DNA of 64,000 bases from Smallanthus sonchifolius (GCA_023525975.1 CM042042.1:43535880-43599879), one strand, 5' to 3'; positions 48,001 through 58,963 are shown, numbered from the stretch's first letter. Translations and numbers: made by a program. Notes: generated by a model not told the origin, from the letters alone.

Positions 48001-48500
48001 AGCAGCTCGTGATCGTCAAAAGAGCTATGCCGTTAAGCATTGTAAACCGTTAGAATTTCAAGTAGGGGATATGGTTTTGTTAAAAGTCTCACATTGGAAG
48101 GGTGTCATTCGTTTTGGGAAGCGAGGCAAACTGAATCCTCGTTATGTTGGGCCATTCAAGATAGTGAAGAGAATTGGCCCAGTAGCGTATCAATTGGACC
48201 TACCTTAATGACTTAGTGGTGTACACAATGTCTTTCATGTCTCGAACTTGAAGAAATGTCTAGCAGACAAGTCACTCGCGGTTCCTCTTGAGGAACTACA
48301 CATCGATTAACAATTACGTTTCATTAAAGAACCCATGGAAATCATGGATAGGGAAGTCAAAACGCTCAAACGTAGTAAAATCCCTATCGTCAGAGTTCGT
48401 TAGAACTCGAAACGCGAACCGGAATTCACATAGGAGCGCAAGGATCAGATGATGCACTTGTATCCTCATATGTTCAAGCACTCCACGGCAAACTCTTAAA
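45003..48500 (+). pseudogene. pol: Pol remnant (RT, RNase H, integrase, chromodomain) of the decayed chromovirus
   Basis: Continues the interrupted protease, with the hAT element 45082-45588 inside. RT spans about 45790-46620 with the catalytic F-I-D-D at 46228-46239; RNase H about 46680-47060 (T-D-H-K-S, A-D-A-L-S-R); integrase about 47150-48210 (zinc-domain remnants, D in S-M-D-L-I, second D in S-D-R-D-A-R, E in A-E-R-T-I); chromodomain-like tail to about 48500. More than ten lesions are visible, including stops at 45073, 45649, 46261, 46818, 47658 and frameshifts near 46670, 47150-47300 and 47755. The frame order is that of chromoviruses and closely parallels the 9032-12291 pol. It also shows the integrase C-terminal segment missing there (48050-48210). 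Confidence 0.93.
45082..45588. mobile_element. hAT miniature element
   Basis: 507 bp with ends TAAGGCTGGC and GCCAGCCCTA, flanked by the exact 8-bp duplication GAAGTGCC (45074-45081, 45589-45596), diagnostic of the hAT superfamily. The interior is made of repeats of ACACGA/TCGTGT near both ends and of AACAGGTA/TACCTGTT types in the middle, with no coding capacity. Removing it rejoins the pol reading of the host element. Confidence 0.93.
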
Positions 48501-48504
48501 GTAA

Positions 48505-48633
48505 TATTCTAATTTTCGGGACGAAAATTCTTTCAACTAAGGGATGATGTGACACCTCAGGAAATTTTTTTATGTTATTATTTTAATTTTCGGGACGAAA
48601 ATTCTTTCAACTAGGAGATGATGTGACATCCGT
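48505..48633 (+). repeat. Tandem duplication of the polypurine/LTR junction
   Basis: AATTTTCGGGACGAAAATTC...CAACTA-GGGATGATGTGACA occurs twice with a 74-bp period (48511 and 48585). The second copy abuts the real 3' LTR start at 48622. The first is followed by TGTGACACCTCAGGAAATT, which looks like the start of a different but related LTR. Confidence 0.85.
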
Positions 48634-51600
48634 CAATTTTCCTTTAGTTCCGTTAATCCAAATTCAGTTATCTAGTAACCCGGTTAACTCAATCTTGAAC
48701 CTCAGGGATCATTCCTACTAATATTTAATCTCAAACTACAGGGACTAGTCATGTAAATATGCAAAACCAAATCTGTTGACCTGGAAAGTCAAAATCAATT
48801 GGTTTTGCTCCTGTTGACTTTTAAAAGTCAAACTCTGATGGTTCTTAACTCAAATTCTCGACTATAACTGAAACATGTCCAAATTCGTAACTGATATGTG
48901 TAGTATTGATGATGTCGAGCATTATTGAGTATTTTCCATACGTTTAACTCTGTTAATGATCGCGAATTTAATCCCATTATATACATTAAAGTGGTAACCG
49001 TCGACTCCCATAACAAATCCATCGAATCCGACCGATTAGTGTATTACACTCACAATCAAACTATCCAAACATCCTAATCGCATCCCTCAGAGTGTGTTTC
49101 ATCATCTAATTCGATCGAAATTGAAGACATTGTAGCCGGAGACCAAGCTCGCGCAAGTCGGGATACCATTTGATCGATCTCCATCAACCCGACATCGATT
49201 TAGGTAATTGAGTACACCTCTAGATTCTTTTTCACTTCTTTATTGAAAGCCCTAACCTAATTCGGACTCACAATACCGAATTAAACACGAACCAGTACCT
49301 AGGGTTCATACGAATTTGATTTGGTCGGGTTCCATTCTAAACCCAAATTGAATCCAATCAAAATACATGGGCAGACTCGCAATCATCCACCCTTTGAAAG
49401 CCCCATGATCGCAGCAACTTATATTATCTAATCTGAGCAATTCAAATTCGTGTTCATAAACTAGGGTTCGGGATTTCAAACTAGAATTTAACTAAAATAA
49501 ACTTGATATTTTCTCAATTAATTTCACCAGTAGATTCGCCAGGCATTGACGAACAAAAGCCCTATAATTTCTAGGTCGACCGCGATCGATTTGGTTGGAG
49601 GGTGTGGGTACGGTTTCGTGAAGGGGGTGGAGAAAACACGCCAGCTATATGATAAAAGCAATTCAAACCGGACTTGTATGTGACTCCCTAGCGAGCTGGT
49701 GTGGTTAAGACCTTGGTGTGTTGTGGGGTTGACCCGGGTTCGAAACCCACAACTCACAATATTCTTTTAACAGCTTTTTAAGTTTTATTTTTAAACAAAA
49801 TCCTTCCCTATATTATTATTATATTATATTGATAGGTTTTAGCCTCGAAAAACACCCGTAGGCTCGGGTTTAATTTTATAATCTACTTTCTTTTTGAATA
49901 ATATAATCCAATTATTTTGAAGCCGTGACTCCAATTGGAATCATATATTTAAATTATTTAAATCCAGTGATCTCAAATAAAAATAATATATTTTCATATT
50001 ATTTTTGCCACGAATATAAACTTGGTGTAACGTTTCAAACTATTAGATAATATAGTTATTATATTATTTACCCTCGGTTTTACCCTCGAGTAAAAATAGT
50101 ATATTTATTATTTTTCACGCAAATGATTTTATTATTTTGCGAACTTAAAAGTAATATATTTAATATATATTATTTTCTTAAACCATTTTGATGGTACGAA
50201 CATATGAATATATATATAGGGGTATGTTCTTTTGAGAACCAACAATATGTTAAGAACCGTGAAAACCGCATTAACTCTTCCTCTATTTATAATATAAATT
50301 GACTAGAATTCATGTACATTTCAATATGTTTAAGGTTTGATTTTAAAAGACCTCGAATTTATAGTCGTTTTTTTAAATGCATATATGCACTCACACTATA
50401 TGCACAAATGAATGCATATATGCATATTTTTATACTTTTCTTAAAAAAATTCAGGAGAGAGGAGATAAACTCAAACTAAGAGTGGGAAGAGATAAATAAA
50501 ACATTGTTGTTGAATTTTACTTTTTTCACTAAAGCGATATGTACACGTTTTGTGCGGTTCTTTCGGTTCTCAACATATGGCTGGTTCTCAAAAGAACATG
50601 CCCCTATATATATATTTATGAAGTATTATTCGTTCGACGCGAAACGTATTTATCTTAATAATTATTAATTAAGAAACCTATATTCCCGTAGACACGCTCG
50701 TCTACTCGTAAATCCTTAGAATGTTCTAAGACGTTCGATCTTTACGTGTCGTTGTCACAAACTCTTACGTGTTCCTAACTGTCACATCTTATTCTAGGGC
50801 ATTCATAGATTGTCCACGTGCAATCCATTTGCGGTTAGTGTTGCATCCTTGTGTGGTGCTAATTGCTACGCTCTACTCAGACTCAGGTGAGTTTCACGGC
50901 CCCTTTTTACTTGTTTTACTATTGGGGGAGAAACATGCTTATACACAAACATTATTTTACTTGTTTTCCTGTTGAGGAGAAACATGCATACTCACAAACA
51001 TTATTTTACTTGTTTTCCCATTGGGGAGAAACAAGCATACACACAAATATTATTTTACTTGTTTCCCCATTGGGGAGAAACATGCATACGAACCGGCATC
51101 TGTTACTTGTCTCCCAGCCAGGGAGAGACATACACACGGACATGGATCACATAGTATTTCATTACCACTGGTGTACCTAAGTGCAAACATAACATGCAAA
51201 GTCCTTACACACTCGAACCGTTAATATATGGAGTATAGCGAGGAAATTTGAGTAGTACTACTGGGTTTGACAAACCCCACCCGGGTTAGTCGCGCTAACT
51301 TGATTGGAGGTCTAACGGGCGTAAATTGTCCTAAACATTTGCCATTGTTGATGTTAGCAATGGCGGAAGGCATCTCAAACATAAACAGTCAGCTTCAGTT
51401 GCGAACGCTTAGAGTAACTTATACATTGTCTAGCTATAAATAGGTGTGACTTACGTATGTGGATCCTGCAAACACTCAAACAGTTTATTTACTTGTAAAC
51501 CTGTGAACTCACCAACCTTGTGTTGACACTTTTTCTTACATGTTTCTCATGTCGCTAAGGCACAGGTCGTACACTTAGGACATGCATGGAGTCCTGCTAT

Positions 51601-51835
51601 CATTTCATCCTCATGCAAGCATTCAAAACAATTTACTTGTTTTATTAAACTAAACTTGGGCGCGCTTGTTTTGGGCAATTATTTTCTTATTTAAACGCTT
51701 CCGCATTAACTCTGAACTTTTATGATATTACATTTAAGTCCCATATAGTGTCGTTTGATGTAACTAATGACTGAGATCCTGGTTTGTCACGCACCAAACG
51801 GTAAAACCCCGTTAGTGGAATTTGGGGGTGTGACA
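48622..51835 (+). repeat. 3' LTR of the decayed chromovirus
   Basis: 3214 bp including a 386-bp miniature element; 2828 bp without it, against 2834 for the 5' LTR. tRNA-like module at 49694-49752, 49-bp array at 50906-51142, block at 50884-50938 and acceptor-like CACAG (AG 51564-51565). Confidence 0.93.
50219..50604. mobile_element. Miniature TIR element (Mutator-like?)
   Basis: 386 bp absent from the paired 5' LTR, so an unambiguous insertion. TIRs GGGGTATGTTCTTTTGAGAA and its inverse at 50585-50604, with further inward similarity (AACATATGTT/GGTTCTCAACATATGG). It inserted in an (AT)n run; the 9 bp on each side are AT repeats, compatible with a 9-bp Mutator-type duplication but not decisive. 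No coding sequence. Confidence 0.88.
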
Positions 51836-53018
51836 ACACTAGTCGTTATGTCCATTTGTGGCTAAAACGTATTTGTATTGCTAGGGTAAAGATGATGTTT
51901 GGTGCATGTTAATGTTTAACCTATTAATGAAGTGGTATTTTTATGTCTTTAAGTAATTCGTTCTCAAAAACTATCTTTTGATTGGCTTTTATTAATGTCT
52001 AAATCCGTCTTTATATTTGTGGGTGTCTTGATTTTAAAGAGTAAGATCTTAAAAACTTTTTAATCAAACTTCCTTTCAAACTCGTACGTCTTTATACGAG
52101 CAGAGATTGATAAGCCAAGGCTTGGTCTATACTTCTAAGATCGTACGTCTTTATACGAGATTAATATGCGACCAAGAATTGGTGAACTCATATTGGGAAC
52201 GATACGTCTTTATACTTGGTTCCATTGTTACACCGCCTCCCGGTGAGCAAAATATAATCACCTATTTAACTTTAATATAAAGCATTTTTGATTCCGATGT
52301 CTTAAACCAACCCGAAGATGACCATTCGATAGGTTGAGGGTAAATGTTGTCCCTAACGGGAGGCACTACCACTTTTAAAAATTATAATTTGCAAATCGAA
52401 TGTAGTGAGGACGAGGCTCTAGCGGTGACCCGGGTCACAATTTTGTAGTAGTCATACCACTGAATTAGTAAACTTAACATTATCACGTACCAAGCTGATT
52501 CGAATCCTGAAGCAATACATTCCGTAATCTGATCATTTTTGCCTTATTTAATTTTCTGTTATTTACTATTCTGTTAGTTACATTTCTGTTATACACTTTA
52601 CGCACATTTTTACTCTTATGTTATTTACTTTATCGCCATTTACTTTTCTGCTTCACAAGCACACAAAACTCACTCACTAATTAATCTGGCTAAACGATAA
52701 AAAAAGTTGAGTATTGGAACTCGACCGTATCCATTGGTTCAATACTTGGCTCTTACCTAACTATATTAAGCTGTGATAGGTACACTTGTCTATTGTGTGT
52801 GTTTTAAGTTAACGTAATTATAATTTTAATTTATAAATTTAAAATCTGATCTTGTGAAATCATCCAAAAATATATTTACTTATATTTTTATTTACTTAAT
52901 TCACAGACACATCAGCAGTCAAAAATGAAAAGTTAGGATTCAGACCGAGGTTTTGAAATATAAGGGATTCAACTAGTTAAAATGAACAAACGTTATGAAC
53001 TCAAATAGTAATTTACTC

Positions 53019-53766
53019 AAAAAAAAGATATTTGACCTCAAATCTTGAAAAAAAAATATTTTTTTTATTTAATTAACTCTATTAATAAAACTTATAAGTA
53101 AGATTTATTTAATAGGTTCATCCATATAATTTAACTAACTATAAACCTATGAGTTAATAGGCTCATTTGTAAGCCCATACTCATTGATAATTGGTTCACA
53201 ATCTATTAGCCAAACTAGGTTATTTAATTAATTTAGTATTAAACCTAATTATAAAAAATAAAAATAAAAAAACCCATGCAAGAGGCAGGGATAGTGACGA
53301 TCAGAATTCAATCGAGCACAGAAATATTGTTCGACTATTCCTCCTCTCTATCAACCTCTCCTTCAGCAATTCAAGTTCGAAAGAACCCAAGAGCCAAAGT
53401 CTATAGACGAGTTCAATCATAAATTCACAACAAAAATATGAAATTAATAATTCTTGCATTTGTTACATTAAAAAAGAGTTCTTTAAAATGTTTTGGTTGA
53501 AGTTGTAATGAATTGTTTTCAAAAAATGAAAACCCGTAAGAAACAACTATATGAGCTAATGTTATTTATTTATTTCTAATGACATTTAATTTTAACCATT
53601 TGTTTTCTAATGATGTATTTTCATTATTGTATCGTCTCTTATTATGTGACCGACCTGACCCGATCACATGAACCGAACCGGCCCAAAACAATCGTAGTCG
53701 GGAACTTTGAAATTTGAGCATCCAAAAAAGCGACCCCCTTAGAAAAAGTTCCTGGCTCCGCCACTG
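53019..53766. other. Right arm of the outer hAT-like element
   Basis: AT-rich and non-coding. Near its end are ACCTGACCCGATCAC and GAACCGAACCGG motifs, a subterminal CCGA pattern, and the terminal CTCCGCCACTG. No gene seen. Confidence 0.45.
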
Positions 53767-54314
53767 AACTCATACAAATTATTGACTTGAACATCAGAGT
53801 GCTCTCGAGGCTAACCTGCGGGCTCCTAACGTAGACCTTCTTTGTAGTTGCAACTTATGTTACAACCCAAATGGTATAACTCATCCCAAAAAACTAGCTA
53901 GTATGATGGGAGAGAAAACCATATGAGTTATAAACCTCATATTTGTTGCCCATACAACCGATGTGAGACAAGTCTCATACCTTATAATGGTTTCAGTTTA
54001 TAACATTAGGATAGCTAGGCACGTTTAACTTAATATCAAGCCTGGCTCGGATTTAAATGTAGCAACATGGAACCAAGTCTAATTTAATTTTTGTTAACAG
54101 TATATATATTTATAACATTTCTTTATTTTCTACTAAATGAGTAAATATTAACTCAGCGAACCGAGAGTGTTTTTTTCTTTCTCTAACGCCACTGCCTATG
54201 TCATTTCCTAATAATTTAACATTTCCATTCTTACGCCACTTTAATTATGGGTTAGTGTTTTTCATTTCGTACTATTGAGCTATCTGCATTTTGTTTAATT
54301 AATGGGATTTACAG
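53767..54314 (+). other. No gene; probable intron sequence before the CAD exon
   Basis: AT-rich, without coding signal. The right end has a pyrimidine-biased stretch and a good 3' splice site (GGGATTTACAG, AG at 54313-54314). The left part has CATATGAGTTATAAACCTCATA and GTGAGACAAGTCTCATACC, short inverted repeats of an unclassified repeat. Confidence 0.45.
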
Positions 54315-54517
54315 GGAGGAAGATCGTTTCTGGTAGCGCAACCGGAGGGCTAAAAGAGACTCAAGAGATGCTTGATTTTGCAGCAGAACACGGTGTAACT
54401 GCAGATATTGAGCTAATTCCTATAGATTATTTGAACACTGCCATGGACCGTGTCTTGAAATCTGATGTTAGATACCGATTTGTCATTGATGTGGCCAGGT
54501 CCCTCAAAGCGCCATAG
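54315..54517 (+). CDS. Last exon of a cinnamyl-alcohol-dehydrogenase-type gene (partial)
   Basis: An open segment of 67 codons after a phase-1 splice acceptor. It encodes G-R-K-I-V-S-G-S-A-T-G-G, K-E-T-Q-E-M-L-D-F-A-A-E-H, T-A-D-I-E-L-I-P-I-D-Y-L-N-T-A-M, and V-R-Y-R-F-V-I-D-V-A before the stop TAG at 54515. This is the C-terminal segment of the zinc alcohol dehydrogenase family that reduces cinnamyl aldehydes (or acts as mannitol dehydrogenase) with NADP(H). It has no lesion. AATAAA at 54558-54563 could be its polyadenylation signal. The catalytic zinc and nucleotide-binding exons are not found upstream in this window: either the gene is a fragment or its last intron has swallowed the transposon nest. 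Confidence 0.85.
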
Positions 54518-55840
54518 ATGAAGTGGTTTGAGTCAGTGTTGTTAATTATCTCTTTATGAATAAAATTTGCTGGTGAGTTGATTTAGTATTTTTTAGTTGA
54601 TAAGATTTTACTCGGTATGATTGTTGTTGTTTTTGTCAGTTGAATTAATGCTTAAATCATAGTGAAAATAAAATATTAGTTGAAATTTCAAAAGATGTTT
54701 TGATCTATTTGGAAAAATAATCTTTTGGTTAGTCAAATAACACTTTTTTTGAAAAAAAAGGCCTCTCAATGTTTTAAATCTGCACAAAACTAAAAGATTT
54801 AAATATTGATTAAAGCAACCACTAGAATCATTCTGAAAGAAACGTGCACCAATATCGTACGACATGTAAAACCTTTTTTTTAAGTTATCTTACTTCTATT
54901 TAAACAATCTTTCCAGGATCGCTTACTTTTAACTTCTTAAAAACCAACCACCATGACCATGAGAATAATAATTCTACACAAATTTCATCAGCTATTTGTC
55001 CTTTTTTTTTACAATATCATAAAAGTAATTCTCCAAAAAAAAGATATATATAAATATTTTGTTGAACAATCTCATCTATGGTTATGTGACACATGACTTT
55101 TTATGTAAAGGTATCTACTTTTGTTTGTATATCAAACTTTATTCTGGTTAACATGTATGTAACGATGTATCACTCTTTCACTCCCGTAACATCATAAATG
55201 TATTTTCGATGGTAGTTAACAGAATAATGTTTAATATATACATGACTTTTGACTCGCATACCATCATTGATCGAGTCTTTGTTTAGTTTGAATAAACCGG
55301 ATTGTTAGGGGTTGTTACACAGTCCGAGTCTTATGCTTGTTTGAGTCAAGTTTCCGTTGTAAACTTCTGCAATAAATGCATCTCATTCTGGTTTCTATCC
55401 CTCTCTGATTATCAACATTATCTTGCCCAGGAATTGATCTTGACACATTAACTTCATATTCAAACTTGGTTAACAATTGTTAATCCAAGTTTGAGTCTTT
55501 TTCTTGTTGATCTTTATGATGTTTACCACTCCACATGGTTCTTCAACTTTGATTGCTTTCCATGACTTGATTCACACGACTTTTCTTCACATAAACTTGC
55601 ATTCTATCTTGATTGCACCTGATTCATATTACATGAAATTCTTCTCGCCTTCTGCTTTTCTTCTGTAGTTGTCTCACACAACTCCACTCGGTCTTGATTA
55701 AATTGCATACCATCGTAACACACGACGCAAATCCCAATCACATTGATTTTGGATAATCTGAATCACTCAAATTTGTTCTTGCAGTTGTATCACACAATTG
55801 TTCTCCTTTTGATCTAATCATAGGATTATTCATACTTAAA
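54518..55840. other. No gene recognised
   Basis: 3' flank of the CAD exon, then AT-rich intergenic sequence. Thymidine-rich, with many stops in all frames. Nothing else supported. Confidence 0.5.
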
Positions 55841-55845
55841 CATAT

Positions 55846-56621
55846 TGTTGGAAATTTAGTGAAAATGGGTTTTTCACTGACTTTGATGAATGTGATTTCG
55901 ATCCTCAAGTTTAATGGTTGGATTGAAAATTTTGAAACTTGGTGATTCAATTGGGAACTTGTTGCATATTTTGAGTAAATATGTAACATATTTTTGTCAT
56001 GAGTCATTTAGAGACTTTTTGATTTCTCTCTAAATTAAATGTGTGATTATTACTTTTAAATTGGTGTAATGACTAATTTTATTATTCATCTTTTTGTGTA
56101 TCTCTTAATTCAATGTATGGAGTTTTGATCTCCATTTTTGTGAATAAAAAAAATGAGCATCTTGTTTATTTTTTATTTTTAGTAGAGGGAAAAATAATAG
56201 TAAAATTCTCACACTTTAGAGAAATGAGAGAACATCTTGGTCTTACAAAGTTTCATAGAATTGAGAGATAAGTTCTCTCTAATTTTCCACCATCACATAC
56301 TTCATCTTTTTCTTACATTTTCTAAATACATAATATACCCGGTGATACCTCGGGTGTGTGGACATCTCCGGCAGTACACGTACTGTTTCAGTTGTTGTAC
56401 CCTGACAGACGTGTTCGTCTAAGAGGTAGCGCGAAATCTGTTTTAAGAGACCCGTGTTGAACACGAATCCTCAACCAAAACCGTCAACAATTTTAGTGTG
56501 TTAATTGTTGCAGTCAAGGAGCATAGTTGAATACACAACGTGGTGAAGACTCGAGTCAAGAATATTCAAGAAGGCGTTCGTTGGAGTACCCGCTAATGAC
56601 ATCGGTTGAATTATGTTGGCA
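55846..56621 (+). mobile_element. Solo LTR, Ty1/copia type
   Basis: 776 bp from TGTTGGAAATTTAGTG to TTATGTTGGCA, flanked by the exact 5-bp duplication CATAT (55841-55845, 56622-56626). The TGTTGGAA start, the TTCTCTCTAA leader and the size fit copia LTRs. No internal sequence or primer site follows, so it is a solo LTR. Confidence 0.8.
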
Positions 56622-56626
56622 CATAT

Positions 56627-57584
56627 AAATTGTAGTTTATATCTTTTTCATTCGTTTTATGTATGATAATGTACTATTTATTTTCGTGATTAACGAGACT
56701 CTAATTAATATTATTTTATTATTATTTTTTAAATAAAAAAGTGACCTAGGTTCTTTAACATATCACATGATTAATTCTCTTACTTTGTTTGTTGCCTAGC
56801 ACAACATGTTATGATTTGATCACCTCACCTGACCTAGATGCTTTGCTTTGATCCACTCAATCACTGCACCTATAATTATTGCATCCATGTTTGCACTCCC
56901 AGCACTTGATTCTACATTCCCTGCATTATTTGCACAGTAGCCTACAATGATCAACAAAAATTAGCAAAAGGCTACCAAAAAATGTAGAGTCAAACAAGAA
57001 AGAATCAAACTACTGATATTAAACGTTGACTTTCAAACGTGTGGGTAAAATCCCATTATTCCAGCTTAACTAGATGTTGTAAAAATTGTAAAAAACGGAA
57101 TGAATTCTTGGATACTTTGAAAGGCGTGTGATTACTTTTAGATCAAAACTATTTGATGGTTCACCTAAATATTTGATCGGATACAAATTAGAGTTTTAAG
57201 AACACAAATATGTTGAATTCTGTGATAAAGGAGATGAACCAGAGAAGTAAAATTCGTATGATCAATCCTTCTTGAACTTGGGAAAAACTAGATAACTGTC
57301 ATCATCTAAATTGAATTCGAATTTCGATTTAATTAATAATCCGCCCATTATTTTGATAACAATTTTATAAAATAAATTATATAAAATTAATTTTCCCAGC
57401 CAGGGGCTCTGCCCCTAGGACCCTGCCAAGGGCTGCCGCCCCTCGAACCCCGCTTCCGGAGGCAGTACCCCCGGACCCCCGTTATATTAATAAGCGTGCA
57501 CTCCGCACCTCCTAACTTATTTGATATTTATGATAATATGTATTGATCAAACAAGTTAATCCAGTTACACTAAAATATCCAACA
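56627..57584 (-). other. Probable minus-strand copia LTR remnant
   Basis: On the minus strand a TGTTGGATATTTTAGTG sequence starts at 57584, resembling the start of the 55846 LTR (TGTTGGAAATTTAGTG). The downstream end is not defined. It contains the GC-rich hairpin block at 57395-57485 and AT-rich flanks. No coding sequence. Confidence 0.4.
57395..57485. repeat. Cluster of GC-rich short hairpins
   Basis: In AT-rich surroundings, about 90 bp hold GGGGCTCTGCCCC, GGGCTGCCGCCC, GCTTCCGGAGGC and CCCCCGGACCCCCG, consecutive small inverted repeats. Such blocks are seen in plant LTRs; their role is unknown. Confidence 0.75.
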
Positions 57585-57659
57585 CTACTTGACCTATCAA
57601 CTGACCCGTGACCCATTTGACCTGTGAACCCGTGAACAACCGATTAACCCAACAATCAC

Positions 57660-57936
57660 ACCCTTAATTGGTGATTGTTCGCATTATACGTTCACTGCAG
57701 CACCAGTTCATCATCTCACCAACTCGACCTTTCCCAAACACCCGACTTTCACCTCGGTCACGTCCAAAGTCGTTACACTTGAAACATTTTAACATGGCTA
57801 TTATCTCGAAAATGCTTATTACCATCTCGACTCTTAACAGACCCACGACCTCTTCCCCTGCCATGTCCAAAGTCATCTCGGTTTGAACTTGATCCACCGC
57901 CATAATGTTTTCAAACGTGTTGTTTTGAAAGGCCAT
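57660..57936 (-). pseudogene. Ty1/copia gag-like fragment
   Basis: On the minus strand two frames give the pieces G-H-G-R-G-R-G-R-G-S and L-K-C-F-K-C-N-D-F-G, the Arg/Gly-rich linker and first half of the CCHC zinc knuckle of copia Gag. The knuckle is incomplete (His and last Cys are lost) and a frameshift separates the pieces. It lies just upstream, in the minus sense, of the LTR-like start at 57584, so it may be the rest of a deleted copia element. Confidence 0.55.
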
Positions 57937-58963
57937 ACCTTTTTCCGATCACACTTGTTCAAAGAGGCTTCTCCACCGACCAAGAAAACAAAGCCACCGC
58001 CTTCTACCGTTTTATTTCACCCGCCAAGCGAATCAAAGCCAAAGCCATATGTTTTGACGGATCCTTTCTGCCCACTTCTCACGCACGTACGCCGTTCTCC
58101 CCTTACTTTTTTTTGTTTATTTTCCACTGTTTAGAGTTTTTGAAGATTGTAGACGTTGTAACCTAGGTGTACAATCGGATTTCTTCTACCTTAGGATTTT
58201 ACATCAGAATGAACGCCGTTACAGCGTGTTTTTATGTCCGCGTTTTAATATTTTGGATCATAACAGAATCCAGGACACAACGAATGAAAAGAAAAAGCTT
58301 TTTTTCCTTAATTTCTCAATCAAAGTTATGCTTTTTCTGTTTATAAAAAACAATATTCCTGTGTTCTTTACACAGACTAGAAAAAGCATCTATTTTGTCC
58401 ATGTCTTTACTAACATCCCATAATTGCTTTTCAACTTTTTGGTATTTGCTCTAAAACTTATACATTATTCTATACAGGTTGTACCTTAAATATTTGAACT
58501 TTTCCTTTTGTTGATTATACATTATGCGCTTAATGTGGTACCTTGGAATCTTTTAACTTCAGCAGAGGTTCTGACCAATCAAAAATTACAACACAAATTG
58601 TCAACTTTTTTTCTAAAGTCAGATTTTTTATTGTTAAACTTTGTTTATAGTAGGATTGGATTTGCTATTCAAAAGAGGTTGCGACGCATCTTGTTGTCCG
58701 TTTACCTACCACTTTATTGTAAATATCCTTCTTTTGAAATGTGACGAATAGTTGGATTCCTAAAAAAAACTATGTATTGATGATTTAACTAAAAAGTGAA
58801 ACGGTTCATGTAACATGTAATGTTAATGTCACATGGGGTTTTAACTAACTAAACATTTAAAAGTGTATACTGATTTAACTAAAAATATAATTATTTAAAA
58901 AAAAAGTTTTATAACGAAATGTGAGCAAATAGTTTATAAGGTCCAATAAACGTGATGTGAACC
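57937..58963. other. No gene recognised
   Basis: AT-rich; only short frames. 57950-58110 on the minus strand may be further decayed copia sequence, but no motif supports it. Confidence 0.4.

Larger units (their letters stand above)
28320..51835 (+). mobile_element. Decayed Ty3/gypsy chromovirus hosting several insertions
   Basis: LTRs 28320-31153 and 48622-51835 (TGTGACATCC...GGGTGTGACA), with a candidate TSD ACGCT (28315-28319) / ACACT (51836-51840) that differs at one base. Inside are a primer site, gag remnant, protease, RT, RNase H, integrase and chromodomain remnants, and a duplicated polypurine region. Four later insertions lie within it: 31285-40297, 42107-44997, 45082-45588 and 50219-50604. 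Removing the last one makes the LTRs 2834 and 2828 bp, which confirms the pairing. Coding sequence is heavily damaged although the LTRs look only a few percent different. Confidence 0.92.
27725..52914 (+). mobile_element. Solo LTR split by the decayed chromovirus
   Basis: Left part 27725-28319 starts TGATATGTCATCA. Right part 51841-52914 ends ACACATCA. Flanks GGAGT (27720-27724) and GCAGT (52915-52919) differ at one base. Joined length about 1.67 kb. It holds GCACGG/GTGCAA motifs (28000-28140) and three copies of CGTACGTCTTTATAC-type sequence (52086, 52143, 52203). The phrase GTGATAGGTACACTTGTCTAT near 52783 recalls the end of the Athila-like LTRs (CGATAGGTTCACTTGCCTGT). Probably an Athila/Tat-type LTR; no coding sequence. 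Confidence 0.6.
27519..53018. mobile_element. Small TIR element split by later insertions
   Basis: GAGTAAATTACTATTTGAG at 27519-27537 is the exact inverse of 53000-53018. Similarity continues inward for about 60 bp (GTTTGTCCATTTTAACTAGTTGA). Without its insertions the element is about 310 bp and non-coding, the form of a miniature element. The flanks are A-rich, so a target duplication cannot be defined and the superfamily is uncertain (Mutator-like is possible). Confidence 0.7.
27386..53766. mobile_element. Old hAT-like element, outermost shell of the right nest
   Basis: The left end CAAGGGCGGAG (27386) and the right end CTCCGCCACTG (53766) are imperfect inverted repeats of the same type as the well-supported hAT element at 59146-60815. 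Candidate 8-bp duplications AACCCATA (27376-27383) and AACTCATA (53767-53774) differ at one base, with an extra TA at the left junction. The element's own sequence is 27386-27518 plus 53019-53766, non-coding. Everything else between is later insertion. The size and age make this call tentative. Confidence 0.5.

Noticed and set aside
53191..53406. 71-codon plus-strand frame with Leu/Asn-rich start
   Set aside because: Lies in AT-rich hAT-arm sequence, with no domain and no neighbouring exon.
57887..58134. 83-codon plus-strand frame rich in Pro and Lys
   Set aside because: No homology recognised, overlaps the opposite-strand copia gag fragment, and has no splice or promoter support.
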